Made by a program: the position numbers and the translations under genes. Below the pieces are notes generated by a model. The model ran no database searches. It saw only the letters and a list, made by a program, of their open reading frames with translations, and was not told the DNA's origin. DNA of 58,423 nt from Chromatiales bacterium (GTDB taxonomy: Bacteria; Pseudomonadota; Gammaproteobacteria; Steroidobacterales; GCA-2729495), in contig JAEUPZ010000013.1 in the NCBI GenBank assembly GCA_016789885.1, forward strand, positions 1 through 58,423. Direction: 5' to 3'. Of the stretch, positions 8,456 through 16,640 are shown piece after piece (positions within the stretch are counted from its first letter, which is position 1; each line of letters opens with the position of its first letter).

Positions 8456-9220
8456 ATGCTCAGCTGCCAGAACATCACCGTGAGCGTCGCCGGCCGGGTG
8501 CTGGTGCGCGACCTGTCGCTCGACCTGCAACCCGGCGACTGCATGGCCCTGCTCGGGCCCAACGGGGTCGGCAAGACGCTGACGCTGCTGACGCTGGCCG
8601 GCCTGCGGCGTCCCGTCAGTGGCAGCGTGTTGCTGGATGGGTCGCCCATCGACGCCCAGCCCCGGCTGCAGGTGGCGCAGCGGCTCGGCATGCTCCTGCA
8701 GGACGACGAGGACGCGTTCCCGGCCTCCGTCCTGCAGGCGGCACTGCTCGGTCGTTTTCCCCACCACGGCACCTGGCGCGCCGAGACCGCGGCCGACGTC
8801 GCCATCACCCGGGAGGCCCTGGCGCGCGTCGACCTGGCCGGGCTCGAGGATCGGGATGCCGCGACGCTGTCGGGCGGGGAGCGCCGTCGCCTGGCCCTGG
8901 CCCGCGTACTGGCACAGGCGACGCCGACGGTGCTGCTCGACGAGCCGGTCAACCACCTCGATCCCAGCCATCAGGGGCGGATCCTGCGCCACCTCCGGGC
9001 GCTCGCCGACGTCCATCACCAGGCGGTACTGATGTCCCTCCACGACGCCGTCCTCGCGGCGCGCCACGCGACGAGGGTCGTGCTGCTCTTCGGCGACGGC
9101 CGCTGGGCGTGCGGGCCGACGCGGGAGCTGCTGACCGCGGCGAACCTGCGCGCGCTCTTCGGCACCGCCTACGCGGCCTACACGGGGCCCGACGGCACCG
9201 TCCTGCTGCCGGCGGCTTGA
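8456..9220 (+). CDS. btuD: ABC transporter ATP-binding protein (BtuD/FecE type)
   Basis: ATPase partner for the BtuC-like permease. 254 residues with Walker A GPNGVGKT (about residues 36-43), Q-loop in LLQDDEDAF, signature LSGGERRRLALARVLAQ (about 140) and Walker B TVLLDEPVNHLD. The switch histidine is in LMSLHDAVLAARHATR. It lies upstream of the cobalamin riboswitch, so it is not under that element and must be transcribed from its own start between 8356 and 8455 or by read-through. It is separated from btuC by tyrA and the small RNA, unlike the usual adjacent btuCD arrangement. Confidence 0.9.
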   Translation: MLSCQNITVSVAGRVLVRDLSLDLQPGDCMALLGPNGVGKTLTLLTLAGLRRPVSGSVLLDGSPIDAQPRLQVAQRLGMLLQDDEDAFPASVLQAALLGRFPHHGTWRAETAADVAITREALARVDLAGLEDRDAATLSGGERRRLALARVLAQATPTVLLDEPVNHLDPSHQGRILRHLRALADVHHQAVLMSLHDAVLAARHATRVVLLFGDGRWACGPTRELLTAANLRALFGTAYAAYTGPDGTVLLPAA

Positions 9221-9257
9221 CCGCCCGCGCAGCAATCCACAGAATCCGCCCCGGTCC

Positions 9258-9450
9258 TGCTGGTGCCCGCGGGCGCGCCCTGCGCTCCGGGTTAAACGGG
9301 AAGCCGGTCAAAGTCCGGCACTGCCCCCGCAACGGTGGGCGGAGCATGGGGTGGTCACGCTAGCCACTGTGCCCTCAGGCATGGGAAGGCGACCGACCCC
9401 GGCAGGCGAATGCCCTGCCCTCCGCAAGTCCGTATACCGGCCTGCAGGTG
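9258..9450 (+). promoter_or_regulatory. Cobalamin (AdoCbl) riboswitch
   Basis: Several conserved blocks of the B12 riboswitch occur in order: GGGTTAAACGGGAAGCCGGT near 9288-9307, CCCCCGCAACGGT (9324-9336), the B12 box AGCCACTG (9362-9369), GGCATGGGAAGGCGACC near 9379-9395, and the closing AAGTCCG-TATACCGGCCTGC up to about 9445. The element controls the downstream btuB and probably the adenosyltransferase. In the family, adenosylcobalamin binding shuts down expression of the uptake receptor. Confidence 0.97.
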
Positions 9451-9534
9451 ATACGTACGCGTTCGGTCTCGGCGGGAGACAGACGGTCGTGAACGGGCCA
9501 GCCTTCGGCTCATTCGCTGCCTGACTCCGCGCGC

Positions 9535-9603
9535 GGCTGCCTGCCGGCAGCCGCCGCCCAGCCCTGTCCGGACGCAGCTGCGGCGATCGGGTGTGATCGC
9601 CGC
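9535..9603 (+). promoter_or_regulatory. Candidate riboswitch expression-platform hairpins before btuB
   Basis: Two strong hairpins lie between the aptamer and btuB. The first is a 7-bp stem GGCTGCC (9535-9541) with GGCAGCC (9546-9552). The second is a perfect 9-bp stem GCGGCGATC (9580-9588) with GATCGCCGC (9595-9603) and a GGGTGT loop. The second ends 2-3 bases before the GGGGG-AG ribosome-binding site, so a ligand-dependent rearrangement could mask translation. There is no U-tract, which argues for translational rather than transcriptional control. Confidence 0.5.
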
Positions 9604-9618
9604 CCGGGGGAGTTGCCT

Positions 9619-11637
9619 GTGTTCCGCGCCATCACCCGCCGTGCCGTGCCGTGCCTGCTTGCCCTCTCGCTGCCCGCCGTACCCGCCGTGGCTGCCGACG
9701 ACGCGACCAATGTCGTCGTCGTGACAGCCAGCCGCACGCCGCTCCCCGCCGCAGCGGCCCCGGCCGCTGTCAGCCTGATCGACCGCGAAACCATCGACCG
9801 TCGCCAGAGCGCCTTCGCCGCCGACCTGCTGCGCGACGTGCCGGGCGTGACCGTCAGCCGGTCCGGCAGCATCGGCGCCCAGACCCAGCTGCGCATCCGC
9901 GGGTCCGAGGCCAACCACCTGCTCGTGCTCATCGACGGCGTCGAAGCCAACGACCCCGCGGGCAACGACGAGTTCGGCTTCGAGCAGCTCACCACGGCCG
10001 ACATCGAGCGCATCGAACTGGTCCGCGGCCCGCAGAGCGCCCTCTGGGGCAGCGACGCGCTCGCCGGCGTGCTGAACATCGTCACACGCCAGCCGGGCGA
10101 CGACTTCACGGCCCGGGCCTTCGCCGAGGGTGGCGCCTTCGATACCTGGTACGCGGGCGGCAGCGCCGGGGGCCGCATCGGTGGCGCCCGCGTGGGCCTG
10201 TCGGCCTCGCAGCTCGACTCGAACGGCACCAACGCCTCCCGCCAGGGCGGCGAGGAGGACGGCTACCGCAACCGCAGCGGCACGCTGACCGTCGCCGGCT
10301 CGCCGCGCGAGGCGCTCGACCTCAGCTTCGTCGCCCGCTACACCGACGCAAGCAAGGAGTTCGATGGCATCGACTCCGGCAGCGTCGATGGCGACGGAAA
10401 CTTCATCCCCGGCACCGGCCTGCCCTCTGACGATGACTCCCGCAGCGACACGCAGTACGGCTACGTGCGCGCAGGCGGCAGCCTGACGCTGTTCGATGGC
10501 GCGTGGACCCAGCGCCTGAACGCCGCGTGGACCACCACCGACACCGACACGCTCGATCGCGACTCGGTGGGCAGCACCACCGCCGCCGACAAGTACGGCC
10601 TGTACTACCAGTCGAGCCTGCGCCTCACCGGCAACACCGATACGGGCACGGGCCAGACGCTGACGGCCGCCATCGACCAGGAGTGGACGGAGTTCCGCCA
10701 GCGGGGGCAGGTGCTCGGGCCCTTCTTCCCCGGCGGCGAGCCCTTCGACCCGAACCAGGACCAGGACCTGCGGAACACGGGCCTCGTGGCCGAGTACCTG
10801 GCGCGGCCCATCGACCCCCTCGTCGTGACCCTCGCCGCGCGGCACGACCTGAACAGCGAGTTCGACGACGTCACGACGTGGCGTGCCGCGGGCGCGTGGA
10901 CCTTTGCGGGTCCCGCCACCAGGGTCCGGGCCAGCTACGCCACCGGCCAGAAGGCGCCGACCTTCGTCGAGCGGTTCGGCTTCTACGCGAACCAGTTCGT
11001 CGGCAACCCGCTGCTGAAACCGGAAACGTCGCGGGGCTGGGAGCTCGGCCTCGACCAACCCTTCGCCGACGGCCGCGTCACGGCCAGCGCCACCTGGTTC
11101 CACGCGAACCTCGAGGACGAGATCAACGGCCTGGTGTTCGACCCGTCGGCCGGCGCCTTCACGGCGCGCAATCTCGATGGCGACAGTCGGCGGCGTGGCG
11201 TCGAGGTGGGACTCACTGCCAACCCGGCCGCCAGCCTGCGCCTGTCGGCCAGCTATACGTACACCGACTCGCGGCAGCCGGACGCGCTGACCGGCGAGAT
11301 GATCCGCGAGGTACGTCGGCCAAAGCATGCCGGCAGCCTCAACGCGGCCTACCAGCTCGCGGGCGGGCGCGCCGACGTCAGCGCCAATCTCGCCTACGTC
11401 GGCAGCCGCAGCGACTTCTTCTTCGACCCGCTGACCTTCGCGCAGTCCACGGTCCGCCTCGACGACTACCTGCTCGCCGACGTCGCCGTGTCGTACCGCG
11501 TGACCAGCACCCTCACCGCCTACGCCAGGGTCGAGAACCTGCTGGACGAGGACTACGAGGACGTCTACGGCTTCAACACCCCGGGCCTCGGTGCCTACGC
11601 CGGCCTGCGCGCCAGCTTCGGCGGGGACGGCCGCTGA
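9619..11637 (+). CDS. btuB: TonB-dependent vitamin B12 outer-membrane receptor
   Basis: 22-strand outer-membrane receptor that binds cobalamin and imports it with TonB energy. The GTG at 9619 is preferred because GGGGGAG (9606-9612) sits 6 bases upstream; a TTG at 9613 overlaps that ribosome-binding site. A signal peptide (MFRAITRRAVPCLLALSLP to VAA) is followed by a TonB box-like NVVVVTASRTP, close to E. coli BtuB. The plug spans roughly residues 40-150 (LRDVPGVTVSRSG, QLRIRGSEANHLLVLIDGV, LVRGPQSALWGSDALAGVLN), then the barrel to the terminal aromatic-rich strand. Riboswitch control directly supports cobalamin as substrate. Confidence 0.96.
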   Translation: MFRAITRRAVPCLLALSLPAVPAVAADDATNVVVVTASRTPLPAAAAPAAVSLIDRETIDRRQSAFAADLLRDVPGVTVSRSGSIGAQTQLRIRGSEANHLLVLIDGVEANDPAGNDEFGFEQLTTADIERIELVRGPQSALWGSDALAGVLNIVTRQPGDDFTARAFAEGGAFDTWYAGGSAGGRIGGARVGLSASQLDSNGTNASRQGGEEDGYRNRSGTLTVAGSPREALDLSFVARYTDASKEFDGIDSGSVDGDGNFIPGTGLPSDDDSRSDTQYGYVRAGGSLTLFDGAWTQRLNAAWTTTDTDTLDRDSVGSTTAADKYGLYYQSSLRLTGNTDTGTGQTLTAAIDQEWTEFRQRGQVLGPFFPGGEPFDPNQDQDLRNTGLVAEYLARPIDPLVVTLAARHDLNSEFDDVTTWRAAGAWTFAGPATRVRASYATGQKAPTFVERFGFYANQFVGNPLLKPETSRGWELGLDQPFADGRVTASATWFHANLEDEINGLVFDPSAGAFTARNLDGDSRRRGVEVGLTANPAASLRLSASYTYTDSRQPDALTGEMIREVRRPKHAGSLNAAYQLAGGRADVSANLAYVGSRSDFFFDPLTFAQSTVRLDDYLLADVAVSYRVTSTLTAYARVENLLDEDYEDVYGFNTPGLGAYAGLRASFGGDGR

Positions 11638-11743
11638 TGGCGGCGCCTGGTGCGATTCTCTGGCCGCCCGCCGTGCTGCCAGGCATCCGGCCGGCGCCGG
11701 CCGCCGAATCCCGGGGACCCAGCCGGGTTACGATCTGAGCACC

Positions 11744-12304
11744 ATGGCCAACCGCCTCACCAGGATCTACACGCGCACCGGTGACGACGGCACCACCGGC
11801 CTCGCCACGGGCGACCGCGTCCCCAAGGACTGCGCCCGCGTCGAGGCCTACGGCACCGTCGACGAGCTGAACAGCTGCGTGGGCCTCGTGCTGGCGCAGC
11901 CCAGCCTGCCCGACGACGTGCGCGAGTGCCTCACCGCCATCCAGCACCGGCTGTTCGACCTCGGCGGCGAACTGGCCGTGCCGGGCCGGACCGTCATCAT
12001 CGCCGCCGACACCGCGGGCCTCGAGACGGTGCTCGACGGCCTGAACGCGGCCCTGCCACCGCTGAAGGACTTCGTGCTGCCGGGAGGAACGCCGGCTGCC
12101 GCGGCCTGCCACCTCGCCCGCACGGTCTGCCGGCGCGCCGAGCGCCGCGTGATCACGCTGCAACGGTCCGAAGCCGTGAACCCGGAAGCCGTCCGCTACC
12201 TGAACCGCCTCTCCGACCTGCTCTTCGTGATGGCGCGCGTGCTGTGCCGGACCGATGGCGGCACCGAGGTCCTCTGGAAGCCGCGCCCCCGCACCGACGA
12301 CTGA
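11744..12304 (+). CDS. pduO: Cob(I)yrinic acid a,c-diamide adenosyltransferase, PduO type
   Basis: Adenosylates cob(I)alamin using ATP, giving the coenzyme form that also feeds back on the riboswitch. 186 residues. Motifs: RIYTRTGDDGTTGLATGDRV at the N-terminus (ATP site), VEAYGTVDELNSCVGL, and CRRAERRVITL with a conserved Arg/Glu pair. The ATG at 11744 gives the family N-terminus MANRLTRIYTRTGD. A TACGAT -10-like element ends 9 bases before the ATG, so a separate short-leader promoter is possible in addition to read-through from btuB, which lies 106 bases upstream. Confidence 0.95.
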   Translation: MANRLTRIYTRTGDDGTTGLATGDRVPKDCARVEAYGTVDELNSCVGLVLAQPSLPDDVRECLTAIQHRLFDLGGELAVPGRTVIIAADTAGLETVLDGLNAALPPLKDFVLPGGTPAAAACHLARTVCRRAERRVITLQRSEAVNPEAVRYLNRLSDLLFVMARVLCRTDGGTEVLWKPRPRTDD

Positions 12305-12378
12305 CCCGGGGGCCGCGCCGAAGGCCCCTGCTACACTCGCGGCGGGCCGATGGCTGCAGCAGAGGGGGAGCCGGGACC

Positions 12379-13482
12379 ATGGGGCAGAGCGCAGCCCGCC
12401 CGCGCCGGGCGACGGCCAGGCAGGCCGGCACCCCGCAGTCCCGGGGCCGCGCACACTGGTCCACGCTGTCCGACGACGAGCTGCTCGACCTGCAGTTCCG
12501 CGACCTCGGGCTGCCGGACGATCCGCGCCGGGTGCGCGCCGCGGGAAGCCTGGGCCTCGTCCGGGCACTGTCACGGCTCGACCGCGAGCTCGCCGGCCGC
12601 GGCATCGGCTTCCGCCCGCATTGCTGGTTCGCCGAAGAGTGGTTCTCCCCGGACGGCGTGCCGGGCATCGCCATCCCCTTCTACCTGGCCCACCCCCGCC
12701 TCGCATGGCTGGAGCGCCGGATGATGGGCGAGGTGGAGGGAGGCAACGCCCGCTGGCTCATGCGGATCCTGCGCCACGAGGCCGGCCACGCCGTCGATAC
12801 GGCGTGGCGCCTGCGCAGCACCCCCGCCTGGCACCGCACCTTCGGCCCGCCGTCACGCCGCTATCCGCGCAGCTACGTGCCGCGACCCCGCAGCCAGGCC
12901 TTCGTGCTGCACCTCGGGCACTGGTACGCGCAGAGCCATCCGACCGAGGACTTCGCCGAGACCTTCGCGGTGTGGCTCGCCCCGCGCTCGCGCTGGCGCA
13001 GCGAGTACGCGGACTGGCCGGTGGCGCACAAGCTGCGCTATGTCGACGAGACCATGGCCGGCCTGCGCGGGCTGGCACCCCGCGTCGCGAACCGCCGCGT
13101 CGTCGATGGCGTCGGCACCAGCCGCCGCACGCTGCGGGACCACTACCGCGAGCGGCGCCGCTATGCCGAGCAGGCAGCCCCCCAGCGCTACGACCGCGCC
13201 CTGCGCCGCTGCTTCGTCCCGCGCAGCGGCGATCCCCGCGAGATCCCCGCGACCACCTTCATCCAGGCAGCGCGGCCCGGGCTCACGCGCCTGCTGTCGC
13301 GGCGCGAGCGGCTGCACCCCTACCTCATCCACAACGTCGCGCGGCTGCTGGTGCACCGCGCGCGGGAGCTCGACCTGGCCTGGCGCTCGGGCCTGCGCCA
13401 GACCAGGCGCGAGACGTTGTGGCTGCTCGAGCGCATGCTCTTCGACCAGCTGCGCCGTGGCCGCGACCGCTACCTGCTGTAG
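12379..13482 (+). CDS. Putative zinc-binding metallopeptidase (HExxH, Peptidase_Mx-like)
   Basis: 367 residues. The HExxH site is HEAGHAVDTAW (near residue 133), followed about 58 residues later by DFAETFAVWL, a likely third zinc ligand. The N-terminal 25 residues are basic and low in complexity; no signal peptide or membrane segment is visible, so a cytoplasmic location is likely. The ATG at 12379 follows AGAGGGGGAG; an upstream extension to 11926 overlaps the adenosyltransferase and is rejected. TACACT (12332-12337) could be its -10. The ATP-grasp gene starts 37 bases downstream, and such pairs suggest joint processing of a peptide or small molecule. Substrate unknown. Confidence 0.75.
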   Translation: MGQSAARPRRATARQAGTPQSRGRAHWSTLSDDELLDLQFRDLGLPDDPRRVRAAGSLGLVRALSRLDRELAGRGIGFRPHCWFAEEWFSPDGVPGIAIPFYLAHPRLAWLERRMMGEVEGGNARWLMRILRHEAGHAVDTAWRLRSTPAWHRTFGPPSRRYPRSYVPRPRSQAFVLHLGHWYAQSHPTEDFAETFAVWLAPRSRWRSEYADWPVAHKLRYVDETMAGLRGLAPRVANRRVVDGVGTSRRTLRDHYRERRRYAEQAAPQRYDRALRRCFVPRSGDPREIPATTFIQAARPGLTRLLSRRERLHPYLIHNVARLLVHRARELDLAWRSGLRQTRRETLWLLERMLFDQLRRGRDRYLL

Positions 13483-13519
13483 GCACCCCGTTGAACCCGT
13501 CATCTTCCGGCCAGCACCG

Positions 13520-14554
13520 ATGAAACCCAGTCGCGTCCTGCTGATCACCCACGAGAGCCTCGTTCCGCCGGCCAGCACCCGGGGCTACACCGCCGCCGAG
13601 ATCGACGAGTGGCGGGCCGAGTACGAGGTCAGCAGGGCGCTCACGGCGGCGGGCCACGAGGTGCGTGCACTCGGGCTCTACGACAACCTCGGCGACCTGC
13701 GGGCCGCCGTCACCGAGTGGAAGCCGGACATTGCCTTCAACCTGCTGCAGGAATTCCAGGGCATCGGCACCTACGACCAGTACATCGTCGCGTTCCTCGA
13801 GCTGCTCCGGCAGCCCTACACGGGCTGCAACCCCCGCGGGATGATGCTCTCGCGGGACAAGGCCCTGTCGAAGCAGATCCTGAGCTACCACCGCATCCCG
13901 ACGCCCCGCTTCGCCGTCGTGCGCCGGGGCCGGCGCCCGCGCCTGTCGCCGCGGCTGCGCTTCCCGCTGTTCGTGAAGTCAGCCACCGAGGACGCGTCGC
14001 TGGGCATCTCCCAGGCCTCCATCGTCGACGACGCCGCGAAGCTCAAGGAACGCATCGAGTTCATCCACGAGCACACCCAGAGCGATGCCCTCGTCGAGGA
14101 GTACGTGGATGGCCGCGAGCTGTACGTCGGCATCTGCGGCAACGAGCGCCTGACGACGTTCCCCGCCTGGGAACTCGACTTCGGCACGCTGCCCGAGGCC
14201 ATGGCCGGCATCGCCACCCGCAAGGTGAAGTGGGACCGCAACTACCAGCGCAAGCACGGCATCGATGCCCACCGGGCCGAGGACCTGCCCGAGGCCACCC
14301 AGGCCGCGCTGGCCCGCCTCAGCCGGCGGATCTACCGCGCCCTGCACCTGAGCGGCTATGCCCGCATGGATTTCCGCATGCGCGCCGACGGGAGCCTCTA
14401 CGTGCTCGAGGCCAACTGCAACCCGGACATCTGCCGGGATGAGGCCTTCGCCTCGGCCGCGGCCGCCGCCGGCGTCGGCTACGAGCCGCTGCTCGAGCGC
14501 CTCATCTCCCTCGGCCAGGCCTACGCCGCCGCCTGGCGTACGGCCGGCGACTGA
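13520..14554 (+). CDS. ATP-grasp ligase related to D-alanine-D-alanine ligase
   Basis: 344 residues with an ATP-grasp fold: N-terminal preATP domain (RVLLITHESLVPPAS), NLLQEFQG and TGCNPRGMMLSRDKALSK as in Ddl proteins, lysine/ATP site FPLFVKSATEDASLGIS, LVEEYVDGRELYVGI, and metal-binding acidic/Asn residues in ARMDFRMRADGSLYVLEAN-CNPDIC. It differs from housekeeping Ddl in length and N-terminus and is not beside mur/fts genes, so cell-wall D-Ala-D-Ala synthesis is unlikely. It lies 37 bases after the metallopeptidase. Inference: carboxylate-amine ligation of an unknown acceptor, possibly peptide tailoring, opposed or followed by the peptidase. Confidence 0.78.
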   Translation: MKPSRVLLITHESLVPPASTRGYTAAEIDEWRAEYEVSRALTAAGHEVRALGLYDNLGDLRAAVTEWKPDIAFNLLQEFQGIGTYDQYIVAFLELLRQPYTGCNPRGMMLSRDKALSKQILSYHRIPTPRFAVVRRGRRPRLSPRLRFPLFVKSATEDASLGISQASIVDDAAKLKERIEFIHEHTQSDALVEEYVDGRELYVGICGNERLTTFPAWELDFGTLPEAMAGIATRKVKWDRNYQRKHGIDAHRAEDLPEATQAALARLSRRIYRALHLSGYARMDFRMRADGSLYVLEANCNPDICRDEAFASAAAAAGVGYEPLLERLISLGQAYAAAWRTAGD

Positions 14555-14619
14555 GCCCGGTGCGGGCGCCCGGCCGGCGGCGCTAGAATCAGGGCGCTTC
14601 CCTGACGCCAGGCGCCGCC

Positions 14620-15765
14620 ATGTACATCAATTTCTGGTATCCCGTCTGCCTCGCCGCCGACCTGGCGCCGGGCGCCGCCGTGAAGGCGCGCATCCTCGGG
14701 CTCCCCTTCGTCGCCTTCCGGGGGGCCGACGGGCAGGCCCACGTGCTGGCCGATACCTGCGTGCACCGCGGCGGCGCGCTGCACAAGGGCCGCGTCGTCG
14801 ACGGACGTATCGCCTGCCCCTACCATGGCTGGCAGTTCGACGGCACGGGCCGGTGCACGCTGATCCCGTCCCTCGGCGCCGACGCAGCCATCCCGGCCCG
14901 GGCCAAGGTGGACGCGTACCCGGTCATCGAGCGCTACGGCATCGTGTTCGCGTTCCTCGGCGACCTGCCCGAGGCCGAGCGGCCGCCGCTCTACACGGTC
15001 CCGGAGTACGACCAGCCGGGCTGGCGCTCCGACCTCGTCACCTTCGACATCGACGCCTATTTCGAGCGGTCCATCGAGAACGGCCTCGATCCCGTGCACA
15101 ACGAGTTCGTGCACAAGCTCCAGGGCAACATCCGCTTCCGGCCCGAGCGCATGCAGGTCAGCAGCGACGAGCTGAGCAGTACGGTGTTCGTGCGCATGGA
15201 CCCGCCCAAGAAGGGCACGACGCAGCTCGAGCACCTGCGCAATGACGACAACCCGGAGGACTTCGGCGCCAGCTCCGGCCACTATGGCGCCAACACCCTG
15301 ATCACGCGGATCAGCCTCTCGAGGGAGAACAAGTTCGTCCAGTACTTCTTCGAGCAGCCCATCGACGACGGACACACCCGGATCTTCTTCATCAACATGC
15401 GCAACTGCATGCTCGAAGAGGCCAACGATGCGCGCATGCGCCAGATCAACCTGGCCATCGCCGACGAGGACATCAGCGTCATCACGCGCCTGAACCCCGT
15501 GCGGACGCCCGAGTCGTCGACGAAGGAAGTGCTCGTCGTCGGCGACGAGGCCATCGGCCGCTACCGGCAGCACCTCACCGAGTGGGAGCAGCGAGGCTGG
15601 CGCATCGACCTGGCGGCCCTGCGTGCGAACGCGGGCGACGTCGCCTATGCGGTGCCCTGCCCGGCCCGGCGCACGAGCCGCAACTGGGTCCTCGACGCGG
15701 TACCGCTGGTCCCGGCGGCCGCGGACGCCGGCGCCCGGCCGTCGGCCGGCGAGGGTGCGGCCTAG
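14620..15765 (+). CDS. Rieske [2Fe-2S] ring-hydroxylating oxygenase alpha-type protein
   Basis: 381 residues. The Rieske cluster is C-x-H-x(17)-C-x2-H: DTCVHRGGALHKG and IACPYHGWQF (about residues 46-70). The mononuclear iron site is within ENGLDPVHNEFVHK (about residues 156-169), giving the bridging Asp and two His. It is a full-length catalytic subunit. No reductase or ferredoxin gene is adjacent, so its electron donor and substrate are unknown. TAGAAT (14584-14589) is a plausible -10. Its TAG stop overlaps the stop of the opposing btuF within a shared CTAG. Confidence 0.85.
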   Translation: MYINFWYPVCLAADLAPGAAVKARILGLPFVAFRGADGQAHVLADTCVHRGGALHKGRVVDGRIACPYHGWQFDGTGRCTLIPSLGADAAIPARAKVDAYPVIERYGIVFAFLGDLPEAERPPLYTVPEYDQPGWRSDLVTFDIDAYFERSIENGLDPVHNEFVHKLQGNIRFRPERMQVSSDELSSTVFVRMDPPKKGTTQLEHLRNDDNPEDFGASSGHYGANTLITRISLSRENKFVQYFFEQPIDDGHTRIFFINMRNCMLEEANDARMRQINLAIADEDISVITRLNPVRTPESSTKEVLVVGDEAIGRYRQHLTEWEQRGWRIDLAALRANAGDVAYAVPCPARRTSRNWVLDAVPLVPAAADAGARPSAGEGAA

Positions 15766-16640
15766 GGGGTACTGCCCCGCACGCCGTCGATGGCGTCGCA
15801 GAGGCGCCCGATCCCGCCGAGCAGCCGCGGCCCCGGAATGCTCATGACGGCCGGATCCACCTCGAGGATGCGGTTGCCGGCCACCGCGGGAATGTCACGC
15901 CACTGCCGCCACGCATCGGCCGGCGACGGGCCGCCGGGTGACGCCGGCAGGCTCACGAACATCACCTCCGGCCGTGCCGCGATGACGGCCTCGCGATCGA
16001 CGACCGGCGCGAGTCCCGGCAAACCGCCGAAGATGTTCCGTCCGCCGCAGAGCCGAAGCGCCTGGCCGAGGAAGTGCGCGTCGGTGACGGTGACGAGGGG
16101 CTGGGCCGCCACCTGGTAGAAGACCGTCACAGGCCGCGCGTCGCGCCCGCGGGCCCGCAGCGCCGCAAGGCCGGCCGCCCACTCGCGGGCGGCCTCACCA
16201 GACGGCCCGGGTGTTCCGGCCAGCTGGCCGATCAGCGCGATCTGGCGGCCGATGTCGTCGAGGGTGGCCGGCTCGAGGTCCACGACCCGGAGCCCGAGGC
16301 CGCGCAGGCGGGCCAGCACCGGCGCCGGGTTGCCGCTGGTCCAGCCGAGGACGAGGTCCGGCCGCAGGGCGAGCACCTGCTCGTAGTCGACGCGGAAGGC
16401 GTCTCCGACCCGGGGCAGGGCCCGGGCGGCCGCCGGCGCGTCGCTGAAGGCCACCGTGCCGACCAGCCGGTCGCCGGCGCCGGCCGCGTAGGCCATCTCG
16501 GCCAGGTGCGGCGCGAGCGTCACGATGCGCGTCGCCGGCGCGCCGGGTGGTCCTGGCGGCGCGGGCGCAGCCCCGCCGGCGGCACCGGACAGCAGGCCAA
16601 GCAGCGCCACGAGCGCTCCGCGCGCGGCGGGCAGCCGCAT
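15762..16640 (-). CDS. btuF: Periplasmic cobalamin-binding protein of the BtuCDF importer
   Basis: Substrate-binding protein delivering B12 to BtuCD. 292 residues with a signal peptide (MRLPAARGALVALLGLLSGAAGGAA). The type-III binding fold is indicated by RIVTLAPHLAEMAYAAGAGD, VGTVAFSDAPAAA, DLVLGWTSGNPAPVLARL and the C-terminal lobe ARPEVMFVSLP. The ATG overlaps the ampE stop as TGATG, so translation is coupled to ampD-ampE rather than to the other btu genes 4-10 kb away. Upstream in-frame extension would run through ampE and is rejected. Confidence 0.88.
   Translation of the reverse strand: MRLPAARGALVALLGLLSGAAGGAAPAPPGPPGAPATRIVTLAPHLAEMAYAAGAGDRLVGTVAFSDAPAAARALPRVGDAFRVDYEQVLALRPDLVLGWTSGNPAPVLARLRGLGLRVVDLEPATLDDIGRQIALIGQLAGTPGPSGEAAREWAAGLAALRARGRDARPVTVFYQVAAQPLVTVTDAHFLGQALRLCGGRNIFGGLPGLAPVVDREAVIAARPEVMFVSLPASPGGPSPADAWRQWRDIPAVAGNRILEVDPAVMSIPGPRLLGGIGRLCDAIDGVRGSTP

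Noticed and set aside
9355..11328. Long minus-strand frame opposite btuB
   Set aside because: Shadow of the receptor gene; it crosses the riboswitch and encodes no known fold.
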